A stretch of DNA of 7,929 nt from Sphingomonas sp. (GTDB lineage: Bacteria; Pseudomonadota; Alphaproteobacteria; Sphingomonadales; Sphingomonadaceae), in assembly GCA_021154945.1 (NCBI GenBank), contig JAJNQF010000222.1, positions 1 to 7,929 of the forward strand, in the 5' to 3' direction. A program made the translations under genes and the position numbers. Each line of letters starts with the position of its first letter. Position 1 is the stretch's first letter. Positions 1 to 5,896 of the stretch are shown here, piece by piece. The notes beneath the pieces are model-generated. The model was not told where the DNA came from. It did not search any database and saw only the letters and a list, made by a program, of their open reading frames with translations.

Positions 1-457
1 CGAACGACCGCGCGACGTCCGCCGGCACCGGGACGGCCTTGCTCGCATAGACGGTGACCGCCTCGACGCCGTCCTGGGTCGGCGCCCGCTCGCGCCCGGC
101 GAGATGCAGCAACCGCGCGAAACCCCGGTCCCGCGCCTCGGCCACCACCGCGCGTGCATCCTCGCCGCCCGTCACCGCGACCGCAAACCCGGCCTCGCTC
201 GCCGCGGCCGCCGTCGCCGTGCCGACCGCGACGACCGGAAACCGCTTGAACAGGTCCAGCCCGGTGCCACCATGCCGTACCGCGTTCGCGCTGGTCAGCA
301 ACAGTCCGTCGAACCCGGTCGGATTGGGCGGCGTCCAATAGACCGGCACCACCGCGAACAGCGGCACCTGCCGCACTTCCAGCCCACGCGCGCGCAAGGC
401 GTCGGCGGTGCGCGTGTTGCCCGGTTCCGGCCGCAGCACGACGACCATGCGGGTCAT
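1..457 (-). CDS. hemD: Uroporphyrinogen-III synthase, partial (C-terminus beyond left edge)
   Basis: HemD closes linear hydroxymethylbilane with inversion of ring D to give uroporphyrinogen III, in the cytoplasm, as a step of haem synthesis. Reading leftward from the ATG at 457, 152 codons are visible. The protein starts MTRMVVVLRPEPGNTRTADA and shows family hallmarks: an N-terminal RPxxGNxRTA segment, LLLTSANAVR (residues 52-61), VAVGTATA (77-84), and LHLAGRER followed by VTVYASKAV (118-142). The family is poorly conserved, so the call also rests on its place just after hemC. About 75-90 residues (family size about 225-240) lie outside the window. The start lies 7 bp after the hemC stop. An in-frame ATG at 448 is the alternative start. 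No Shine-Dalgarno sequence is seen before 457, so translational coupling to hemC is inferred. Confidence 0.85.
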   Translation of the reverse strand, partial: MTRMVVVLRPEPGNTRTADALRARGLEVRQVPLFAVVPVYWTPPNPTGFDGLLLTSANAVRHGGTGLDLFKRFPVVAVGTATAAAASEAGFAVAVTGGEDARAVVAEARDRGFARLLHLAGRERAPTQDGVEAVTVYASKAVPVPADVARSF

Positions 458-464
458 CGGGGCA

Positions 465-1370
465 TCATGCGGAGAACAGCCGCCTGACGCTGGCCGGCGC
501 ACGCGCGAGCAGATCCTCCGCGAGTGCCGTCCCGAGATCGTCCTCGACCGTGCCCTCGATCGAGCCCGCGACGTCGCACGCGCCGTCCTCGGCGATCAGC
601 TCGGCGCGCAACGTCAGCGTCTCGCCCGCGAGCGAGGCCAGCGCCGCGACCGGCGAATGGCAATCTGCCCCCAGCCGTGCGAGCAGCGCCCGCTCGGTCA
701 GCACGCACGCACTCGTATCATGGTGGTCGATCGCCGCGACGATCTCGCCCGCCGCGCTCCCGGCGAGCACCTCGACCCCGACCGCACCTTGGGCTGGCGC
801 GGGCAACATCACATCGGTCGGGATCGCATGCCCGTCGTCGCGCCCGAGCCGGTCGAGTCCCGCCGCCGCCAGCAGCGTCGCGTCCATCTCGCCGCTCGCG
901 ACCCGGCCGAGCCGCGTGTCGACGTTGCCGCGGATCAGCACGATCTCCAGGTCGGGCCGCAGCCGGAGCATCTGCGCGCGTCGCCGCGGCGAACTCGTGC
1001 CGACCACTGCATGCGGGCGCAGATCGGTGAGCGTCTCCGCCCCGATCAGCCGGTCGCGCACGTCGGCGCGTGGCAGCATCGCCGCAATCTTCAGCGTCGC
1101 GGGCCGGATCGTCTCGACGTCCTTCATCGAATGCACCGCGCAATCGATGTCGCCATCATGCAGCGCGCGATCGAGTTCCTTGGTCCACAGCGCCTTGCCG
1201 CCGATCTCGGCCAGCGCGCGATCCTGCACGCGGTCGCCGGTGGTGCGGATCACGACAATCTCGACCGCGTCGTCCGCCCAGCCATGTGCCGCGCACAGTG
1301 CATCGCGCACCATGCCCGCCTGGGTGAGCGCCAGCGGCGAACCGCGCGTACCGAGCCGAAAACGAGTCAT
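465..1370 (-). CDS. hemC: Hydroxymethylbilane synthase (porphobilinogen deaminase)
   Basis: HemC polymerises four porphobilinogen molecules into hydroxymethylbilane on a covalently bound dipyrromethane primer, in the cytoplasm. The 301-residue product has the usual length. It shows the N-terminal RLGTRGSPLALTQA (residues 4-17), the active-site VHSMKDV with catalytic Asp84, the substrate-binding arginines in GTSSPRRRAQ (124-133) and IRGNVDTRLG (146-155), and PAPAQGAVGVE (190-200). The cofactor cysteine is Cys237 in LGADCHSP. The family usually has Leu where this protein has Pro in GTSSPRR. Start choice: ATG 1370 gives MTRFRLGT, the expected family N-terminus. An in-frame ATG at 1382 would add MARR. 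Neither has a well-spaced ribosome site; AGG directly abuts 1370. Co-directional with hemD (7 bp gap) and divergent from tsaD. Confidence 0.95.
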   Translation of the reverse strand: MTRFRLGTRGSPLALTQAGMVRDALCAAHGWADDAVEIVVIRTTGDRVQDRALAEIGGKALWTKELDRALHDGDIDCAVHSMKDVETIRPATLKIAAMLPRADVRDRLIGAETLTDLRPHAVVGTSSPRRRAQMLRLRPDLEIVLIRGNVDTRLGRVASGEMDATLLAAAGLDRLGRDDGHAIPTDVMLPAPAQGAVGVEVLAGSAAGEIVAAIDHHDTSACVLTERALLARLGADCHSPVAALASLAGETLTLRAELIAEDGACDVAGSIEGTVEDDLGTALAEDLLARAPASVRRLFSA

Positions 1371-1399
1371 CCTGCGCGCCATGCAGAAAGGGCAGGGCT

Positions 1400-1434
1400 T
1401 CGACAAGCTTCGCGCACCCCTATACAGGTGTATG
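1400..1434 (+). promoter_or_regulatory. Candidate tsaD promoter and start region in the compact hemC/tsaD divergent gap
   Basis: Only 61 bp (1371-1431) separate the chosen hemC and tsaD starts, so both promoters must lie in or beside it. For tsaD, TCGACA (1400-1405; 5 of 6 to TTGACA) and TATACA (1421-1426; 4 of 6 to TATAAT) are 15 bp apart. This would put transcription start at or next to ATG 1432/1435, giving a leaderless or nearly leaderless message. Alternatively, AGGTG (1426-1430) could act as a ribosome site for ATG 1435, with the promoter further upstream. ATACA-GG-TGTAT (1422-1433) is a short inverted repeat over the same bases. No convincing hemC promoter was recognised. This is pattern reading only. 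Confidence 0.35.
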
Positions 1435-2460
1435 ATGATCATCCTCGGTATCGAATCCTCCTGCGACGAAACCGCCGCCGCGCTCGTCACCGGCGACCGC
1501 CAGGTCCTCGCGCACCGGCTGTTGGGACAGGAGGCCGCACACGCCCCGTTCGGCGGCGTCGTCCCCGAAATCGCCGCGCGCGCGCATGTCGAGGCGCTGG
1601 AGCCGCTGATCGTCGCGGCCCTCGCCGATGCGAAGCTGACGCTCGCCGACGTCGACGCGATCGCCGCGACCGCCGGGCCGGGGCTGATCGGTGGCGTCAT
1701 GGTCGGGCTGGTAACGGGCAAGGCGCTCGCGCACGCCGCGGGGAAACCGTTGATCGCGGTCAATCATCTCGAAGGCCACGCGCTCTCGCCGCGGCTGTCG
1801 GACCCGGATCTCGAGTTTCCGTACCTGCTGCTGCTGGTCTCGGGTGGCCATTGTCAGTTGCTGCTGGTCGAAGGCGTCGGCGCGTACCGGCGGCTGGCGA
1901 CGACGATCGACGACGCGGCAGGCGAAGCCTTCGACAAGACCGCCAAGCTGCTCGGCTTGGGCTTCCCCGGCGGCCCCGCGGTCGAGCGCGCCGCCGCGCT
2001 CGGCAACCCGAAGGCGGTCCCGCTGCCACGCCCGCTCAAAGGCTCGGTCGAACCGCATTTCTCGTTCGCCGGCCTCAAGAGCGCGGTCGCGCGCGTCGTC
2101 GGCCAATATTCGCCCGAGGACTTGGCCGCGTCGTTCCAGGCCGCGGTCGTCGACTGCCTGATCGACCGCACGACCAAGGCGTTGCGGACCTCGCACGGCG
2201 CCTCCGCGCTGGTCGTCGCCGGCGGAGTCGCAGCGAACACCGCGGTCCGTGGCGCGCTGCTAAAGCTCGCCAGCGATCACGGCCTCCGCTTCGTCGCGCC
2301 GCCCTTGTGGCTGTGCACCGACAACGCCGCGATGATCGCCTGGGCGGGCGCCGAGCGCTTCGCCGCCGGCCTCACCGACCCGCTCGATGTCGCTGCCCGC
2401 CCGCGCTGGCCGCTCGATCCCAATGCCGAAGCGGTGCGTGGTGCAGGGGTGAAGGCATGA
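1432..2460 (+). CDS. tsaD: tRNA N6-threonylcarbamoyladenosine (t6A37) transferase subunit TsaD
   Basis: TsaD (formerly Gcp/YgjD) moves the threonylcarbamoyl group from threonylcarbamoyl-AMP to A37 of ANN-decoding tRNAs, working with TsaB and TsaE in the cytoplasm. The 342-residue product is full length. Motifs in order: ILGIESSCDETAAALV (4-19), the metal-binding NHLEGH (111-116; His112 and His116), LVSGGHCQL (135-143), the nucleotide-binding DDAAGEAFDKTAKLLGLG (160-177) and FPGGP (178-182), HFSFAGLKSA (209-218), VVAGGVAANT (261-270), and CTDNAAMIA (295-303) with the late metal-ligand Asp. ATG 1432 and ATG 1435 are both possible starts and differ by one Met. The open frame continues upstream across hemC, but antisense to it, so longer starts are rejected. 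Its stop overlaps the gpsA start. The historical O-sialoglycoprotease name for this family is obsolete. Confidence 0.97.
   Translation: MMIILGIESSCDETAAALVTGDRQVLAHRLLGQEAAHAPFGGVVPEIAARAHVEALEPLIVAALADAKLTLADVDAIAATAGPGLIGGVMVGLVTGKALAHAAGKPLIAVNHLEGHALSPRLSDPDLEFPYLLLLVSGGHCQLLLVEGVGAYRRLATTIDDAAGEAFDKTAKLLGLGFPGGPAVERAAALGNPKAVPLPRPLKGSVEPHFSFAGLKSAVARVVGQYSPEDLAASFQAAVVDCLIDRTTKALRTSHGASALVVAGGVAANTAVRGALLKLASDHGLRFVAPPLWLCTDNAAMIAWAGAERFAAGLTDPLDVAARPRWPLDPNAEAVRGAGVKA
2445..2449 (+). promoter_or_regulatory. Ribosome binding site deciding the gpsA start
   Basis: AGGGG lies inside the last codons of tsaD, 7 bp before the ATG at 2457. A second in-frame ATG at 2472 has only GATCCCCGCT in front of it and no ribosome site. 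This favours 2457, where ATGA makes a 4-bp overlap with the tsaD stop and implies coupled translation. Confidence 0.6.
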
Positions 2461-3449
2461 AGATCCCCGCTATGAAAATAGGCGTCATCGGCGGCGGCGC
2501 CTGGGGCACCGCACTCGCACAGGTCGCAGCGCATGAAGGTCGCGACGTGATCCTCTGGGCGCGCGAAACCGCGGTGGTCGAGTCGATCAACGCTGCTCAC
2601 GAGAACACCCTGTTCCTCGCGGGCGTCGCGCTCTCCCCGGCGATCCGCGCGACCGACGACCTCACTGCGCTCGCCGACATGGACGCGATCCTCGTCGTAG
2701 CCCCCGCGCAACACGTCGGCAGCGTCCTCGCCGCCGCCCCGGTCGGCCGCATCCCGCTGGTCCTGTGCGCCAAGGGCATCGAGGCCGGCAGCAAGCGGCT
2801 CGTCGGCGAAGTCGCGCGCGCCGTCCACCCGGACGCGCCGATCGCCGTGCTCTCCGGACCCACCTTCGCGCACGAAGTCGCCGCCGGATTGCCCACGGCC
2901 GTGACGCTCGCCTGCGAAGATGCCGACCTCGGCGAACGCCTCGCCGCGCGGTTGGCCGCCCGTCATTTCCGTACCTACGCGTCGACCGACGTCGCCGGCG
3001 CGGAGATCGGCGGCGCGGTGAAGAACGTCCTCGCGATCGGCTGCGGCGTCGTCGAGGGCGCAGGGCTCGGCCAGAACGCCCGCGCCGCGTTGATCGCCAG
3101 AGGGTTCGCCGAAATGACCCGCTTCGGCCTGGCCCGAGGCGCTCGCGCCGAAACGCTCGCAGGCCTGTCGGGGCTGGGCGACCTCGTCCTGACCTGCTCC
3201 TCGACCAGCTCCCGCAACTTCTCGCTCGGCGTCGGTCTGGGGAGAGGCGACTCCGCCGCCACCCTCCTGTCCGACCGCCGCACGGTAGCAGAAGGCGCGT
3301 TCACCGCCCCCGTCCTCCGCGAAGCTGCGCGAGACGCCGGCGTCGACATGCCGATTACCGAAGCCGTCTGCCGCCTGTTGGAAGGCGCCCCGGTAGGCGA
3401 CGTAATCGGTGACCTGCTGGCGCGGCCGTTAAAGGGCGAGGCGGGTTAA
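2457..3449 (+). CDS. gpsA: NAD(P)+-dependent glycerol-3-phosphate dehydrogenase
   Basis: GpsA reduces dihydroxyacetone phosphate to sn-glycerol-3-phosphate, the backbone for phospholipid synthesis, in the cytoplasm. The product is 330 residues, the usual size. An N-terminal Rossmann fold starts at KIGVIGGGAWGTALA (7-21). VVAPAQHV (80-87) and CAKGIE (104-109) follow. SGPTFAHEVAAGLPTA (133-148) lines the active site, and the catalytic lysine is Lys189 in EIGGAVKNVLAIG. The C-terminal helical domain has LSGLGDLVLTCSSTSSRN (237-254) and ends MPITEAVCRLLEG. The start at 2457 overlaps the tsaD stop and has its own ribosome site; ATG 2472 (MKIGVIGGG) is the alternative and looks like many family N-termini. 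Probably cotranscribed with tsaD. Repeat copy A begins 5 bp after its stop. Confidence 0.97.
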   Translation: MKIPAMKIGVIGGGAWGTALAQVAAHEGRDVILWARETAVVESINAAHENTLFLAGVALSPAIRATDDLTALADMDAILVVAPAQHVGSVLAAAPVGRIPLVLCAKGIEAGSKRLVGEVARAVHPDAPIAVLSGPTFAHEVAAGLPTAVTLACEDADLGERLAARLAARHFRTYASTDVAGAEIGGAVKNVLAIGCGVVEGAGLGQNARAALIARGFAEMTRFGLARGARAETLAGLSGLGDLVLTCSSTSSRNFSLGVGLGRGDSAATLLSDRRTVAEGAFTAPVLREAARDAGVDMPITEAVCRLLEGAPVGDVIGDLLARPLKGEAG

Positions 3450-3453
3450 ACTC

Positions 3454-3576
3454 AATCCTCCCCTGCAAGGGGAGGTGGCTGGCGCTTGCCAGACGGAGGG
3501 GTGATACCCTCTCGATGGCGCGGACACCCCTTCGTCAGCCCAAGCGGGCTGCCACCTCCCCTTAAAGGGGAGGATT
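3454..3576. repeat. Nested palindromic intergenic repeat, copy A (123 bp)
   Basis: The two 26-bp ends (3454-3479 and 3551-3576) are inverted repeats matching at 24 of 26 positions, and the two mismatches fall in the small central loop. Each end is itself a hairpin: CCTCCCCT/AGGGGAGG at 3457-3464/3468-3475 and again at 3555-3562/3566-3573. Inside are two more small hairpins, CTGGC-GCTT-GCCAG (3479-3492) and AGCCC-AAGC-GGGCT (3537-3550). There is also an 11-of-12 inverted pair GACGGAGGGGTG (3492-3503) / CACCCCTTCGTC (3525-3536). It fills almost the whole 132-bp gap between two convergent stop codons. No protein is encoded and no T-run follows the hairpins. It resembles a REP/BIME-like or MITE-like unit. 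A role in stopping convergent transcripts is inferred. Confidence 0.85.
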
Positions 3577-3581
3577 AGAAG

Positions 3582-5438
3582 TTACCGCAACACCCGCGCC
3601 GCCAGCCCCGAACAATCCGCATCCCCCGCGACCGGGCCCTGCTTCCCCGAAATCGCCCGCCCGATCGCCTTGAAGATATTTCCCACCGACTTCACCTCGG
3701 GCGGGATCGTCACGGTCGGCCGCTCGATCGTCCCCGTCATGTACGCCGACCCCGGCAACCGCAGCAGCGCATGCTGTTTCGGCGTGCCCGTCAGTCGAAT
3801 ATCCAACGTCTCCCCCGGGAACACCACGCTGCCGGCCCCCCGCAACTGGCTGGCCGTCGTATCGACGATCATCGGATCGACTCGCCCGCGCCCGCCCGTC
3901 ACGTCCAGCTTCAACACCACGCATCGCAGACCCGCGCGCTCACCATCCTTCGCCAGCAGCGCCCGCGCCGCATCGAACCCCAGCGCGGCGGCGATCCCCT
4001 GCGGCAACTGCCCGTCGCGCGCGACGAACCCGATCGTCCCGTTCGACCGCCCGACCGCCGCGCGGATCGTCTCGCCCGGTCCCTTCAACCGCACGTGCGC
4101 GCTAACGTTGCCGCTGAAATCGCCGCCGCCGCCCGCCAGATCTTGCACGCTGCTCCCGCGCAACCGTAGGTCGATATCGACGATCGGCACCTTCCGGTCG
4201 CCGCGCTGGTCGACCGTCACCTTGCCCGTGACGTTGCCATGCGGCAGTCGCGCGACCAGATCGCCGAGCGTCAGAAGTTGATGATCGATCGCCAGCGTGC
4301 CCTTCGCGGATAGGATCGGCGACGAACCCTTGGCGCTGATGATCCGCCCAATCCGAAACCCCATCCGCGCGTCCGTCGTATCGATCTTGCCGATATCGAT
4401 CCGCGTGTTGGGCACCAGCCGAGGCCCGATCCGACGTTCCAGCGCGGCACCCTCGGCCTTGCCCTCGTCCGAGGCGAGGTCGCCGAAGTCGAACTGGCGC
4501 GACACGATGTCGCCGTCGACCTTGCTGCGCCCCGCCTGCTTGTCGACCGTCACGTGACCGGTAAAATCCGAGCGCCCGACCACACCCTTCAGCTGCGTGA
4601 TCGTCCATTTCGGAGAGTCGTGACGGACATGCGCGCTGAACGACACCGGCTGCGTGCGGAACAGCCCCGCCTCGATCACCGCGTCGATCAGCTTCAGATC
4701 GGTCGCGCGCGCCGTGACGTCCAGCGTCATCGCATCGGTATCGAGCGGGTTGTCCATGAGGCCCTTGGCGGTCACCGACAGCTTTTCGCCATCGATCGAG
4801 GCGGTGAACGGCCAAGGCTTGCCGTGAAACTTGTCGATCGACGGCCCTGCGACGCCGATCCGCACCGCAGCGCCGCGGATCGTCCCGCTACCGTTCGCCC
4901 GGATCCCGTGCACCGGATCCGACGCGAACCGCGCCTTGACGAAGCGATCCTCCTTGTCGTCGCGATACTCGATCACGCTGTCGCGGATCGTCAGCCCCTC
5001 GAGATCGGTCGAACTGCTCCCGCCTTTGGGCTTGCCCGGCCGCTCCCAATTCGTCCGCCCGTTCCTGTCGCGCACCATCACCAAATGCAGCCCGCGCGCC
5101 TTCACGTCGCGCGGCCCGAATGCGCCTTTCAGCAGCGCGAGCCCGGAAAACGTCGCTTCAGCTAGGCGCAGTTGGACGAAATCGCCTTTGCCGGCCCAGT
5201 CGGCCTGCGGGATGCGCACGTTCATGATCCGGATCGTCGGATTGAACCCGAACGCATCGACCCGCTCGATCCCGCCGATCGTCACCCGCCGCCCGAACCG
5301 CGCGGTCAGCTGCCGCTCAATCACGCCCTTCAGCGATCCCCACGGAAACGCCGCAAACCCCACCAGCCCCAGCACGAGCACGCTCGCGACGACGATGCCG
5401 GTGATTTTCACCCAGCGTTTTGCGAAGAATCCCCTCAT
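3582..5438 (-). CDS. AsmA family protein (inner-membrane-anchored, periplasmic)
   Basis: The product is 618 residues, typical for a short AsmA-family protein. It begins with a basic N-terminus (MRGFFAKRWVK) and one membrane segment at about residues 11-31 (ITGIVVASVLVLGLVGFAAF). This is followed by the AsmA-type opening, in which the chain folds into beta-rich sequence around ARFGRRVTIGGIERV and FNPTIRIMNVRIPQADW. The rest is repetitive beta-strand sequence expected in the periplasm. An AsmA-like C-terminal stretch follows, including NGTIGFVARDGQLPQG, then VDTTASQLRGAGSVVFPGET and LDIRLTGTP. AsmA proteins are related to bridge-like lipid carriers and are linked to phospholipid transport and outer-membrane balance. 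The exact role of this paralogue cannot be read from sequence. ATG 5438 is the only reasonable start: no in-frame start follows an upstream stop closely and no clear ribosome site is seen. Convergent with gpsA. Confidence 0.88.
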   Translation of the reverse strand: MRGFFAKRWVKITGIVVASVLVLGLVGFAAFPWGSLKGVIERQLTARFGRRVTIGGIERVDAFGFNPTIRIMNVRIPQADWAGKGDFVQLRLAEATFSGLALLKGAFGPRDVKARGLHLVMVRDRNGRTNWERPGKPKGGSSSTDLEGLTIRDSVIEYRDDKEDRFVKARFASDPVHGIRANGSGTIRGAAVRIGVAGPSIDKFHGKPWPFTASIDGEKLSVTAKGLMDNPLDTDAMTLDVTARATDLKLIDAVIEAGLFRTQPVSFSAHVRHDSPKWTITQLKGVVGRSDFTGHVTVDKQAGRSKVDGDIVSRQFDFGDLASDEGKAEGAALERRIGPRLVPNTRIDIGKIDTTDARMGFRIGRIISAKGSSPILSAKGTLAIDHQLLTLGDLVARLPHGNVTGKVTVDQRGDRKVPIVDIDLRLRGSSVQDLAGGGGDFSGNVSAHVRLKGPGETIRAAVGRSNGTIGFVARDGQLPQGIAAALGFDAARALLAKDGERAGLRCVVLKLDVTGGRGRVDPMIVDTTASQLRGAGSVVFPGETLDIRLTGTPKQHALLRLPGSAYMTGTIERPTVTIPPEVKSVGNIFKAIGRAISGKQGPVAGDADCSGLAARVLR

Positions 5439-5510
5439 GTCACGGCGACGCGCCGAAAGGATATTCGTTCCGCCTGCGTCAGGATCGCTGGCGTAGATTG
5501 CATCCGAACA

Positions 5511-5614
5511 CCACCCCGGCGAAGGCCGGGGCCCAATTGGGAAACGTCGCTAACGAAGGGCAGCGCTACGTTACGACCACCTCTCCACTTGGGCCCCGGC
5601 CTCCGCCGGGGTGG
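5511..5614. repeat. Second type of palindromic intergenic repeat, element C (104 bp)
   Basis: The 26-bp ends (5511-5536 and 5589-5614) are inverted repeats identical at 25 of 26 positions. Each is itself a strong hairpin: CCCCGGC-GAAG-GCCGGGG (5514-5531) and CCCCGGC-CTCC-GCCGGGG (5594-5611). The single difference between the arms is in the loop. About 52 bp of weaker inverted sequence lie between, including AACGT (5543-5547) and ACGTT (5568-5572). It lies between two minus-strand genes, beginning 18 bp past the stop of the DUF1674 gene. Hairpins with a CACCCCGGCGAAGGCCGGGG core are, as I recall, widespread in alphaproteobacterial intergenic regions. It could end transcription of the small gene, but no T-run is present. 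Confidence 0.85.
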
Positions 5615-5632
5615 AGGAAGGTAACACGAGCC

Positions 5633-5791
5633 TCAAAAATCGATCGCCATGCCCTTAAGCTCCCAATCCCCATAGCGCGTAGGATTGCGCGGTTCGGGAT
5701 CCTTGTCCGGCACGATCGGCTCGGGCTTCGGCACCGGCGTGGTCTTCGCGAGATACTCGGGTGGCTTAACATGATCGGGGCGCTGGCCCAT
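5633..5791 (-). CDS. DUF1674 (SDHAF4/Sdh8-like) small protein, probable succinate dehydrogenase assembly factor
   Basis: This is a 52-residue protein that begins MGQRPDHVKPPEYLAKTT, has a proline- and charge-rich middle (PVPKPEPIVPDKDPEPR), and ends NPTRYGDWELKGMAIDF. The C-terminal PTRYGDWE.KG...DF block ending exactly at the stop codon is the signature of the DUF1674/SDHAF4 family. Eukaryotic members (SDHAF4, yeast Sdh8) bind flavinylated SdhA and shield it during assembly of complex II. The same role in bacteria is inferred. The start at 5791 is supported by a well-placed ribosome site and the family-like length. A much longer open frame in the same phase runs upstream but is antisense to rsmB and is rejected. 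Divergent from rsmB, upstream of asmA, and not near sdh genes within this window. Confidence 0.85.
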   Translation of the reverse strand: MGQRPDHVKPPEYLAKTTPVPKPEPIVPDKDPEPRNPTRYGDWELKGMAIDF

Positions 5792-5796
5792 CGTCG

Positions 5797-5802
5797 CTCT
5801 CC
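5797..5802 (-). promoter_or_regulatory. Ribosome binding site of the DUF1674 gene
   Basis: On the minus strand GGAGAG lies 5 bp before the ATG at 5791. It is one of the better Shine-Dalgarno matches in the window and fixes the start of this 52-residue gene inside a longer open frame. Confidence 0.7.
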
Positions 5803-5851
5803 GGATTTGCGTGTTGGCGTCGTAACCGCCACATGGGCGCTGCCACGCGAT

Positions 5852-5876
5852 TTTGCCATAACAGCTGCGCGGCAAA
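5852..5876. promoter_or_regulatory. Inverted repeat in the DUF1674/rsmB divergent gap, possible control site
   Basis: The 105-bp gap (5792-5896) between the two divergent starts must carry both promoters. It contains TTTGCC (5852-5857) and GGCAAA (5871-5876), perfect 6-bp inverted arms 13 bp apart, with the palindrome CAGCTG in between. This could be an operator or a chance match; no regulator is named. No convincing -35/-10 pair was recognised on either strand. Confidence 0.25.
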
Positions 5877-5884
5877 CCGAACGC

Positions 5885-5890
5885 GAAGGA
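5885..5890 (+). promoter_or_regulatory. Ribosome binding site of rsmB
   Basis: GAAGGA lies 6 bp before the ATG at 5897. It supports 5897 as the start over the longer open frame, which extends back through the antisense of the DUF1674 gene and element C. Confidence 0.7.
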
Positions 5891-5896
5891 CCTTTG

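Noticed and set aside
550..1431. Upstream extension of the tsaD frame
   Set aside because: It lies antisense to hemC, and TsaD homologues begin at ILGIESSCDETA, encoded just after 1432.
1371..1763. Upstream extension of the hemC frame on the minus strand
   Set aside because: It is antisense to the N-terminal half of tsaD and has low-complexity Ser/Ala-rich sequence. The HemC family N-terminus begins at MTRFRLGTRGSPLAL.
408..2456. Very long plus-strand open frame leading into gpsA (1013 codons in total)
   Set aside because: It is antisense to hemC and hemD and in another frame of tsaD, is rich in Arg/Ala/Pro runs, and shows no family motif until gpsA begins. Long mirror frames are expected at this GC content.
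3457..3475. Classical Rho-independent terminator after gpsA
   Set aside because: The hairpin is strong but is followed by TGGCTGGC, not a T-run. I kept it as part of a repeat and only infer a termination role.
3454..3576. CRISPR array or tandem repeat
   Set aside because: The repeated units are inverted, there are only two per element, and there is no regular spacer pattern or cas gene.
5420..5896. N-terminal extension of rsmB through element C and the DUF1674 gene
   Set aside because: It would run across a palindromic repeat and antisense to a recognisable gene; a good ribosome site and the family length support ATG 5897.
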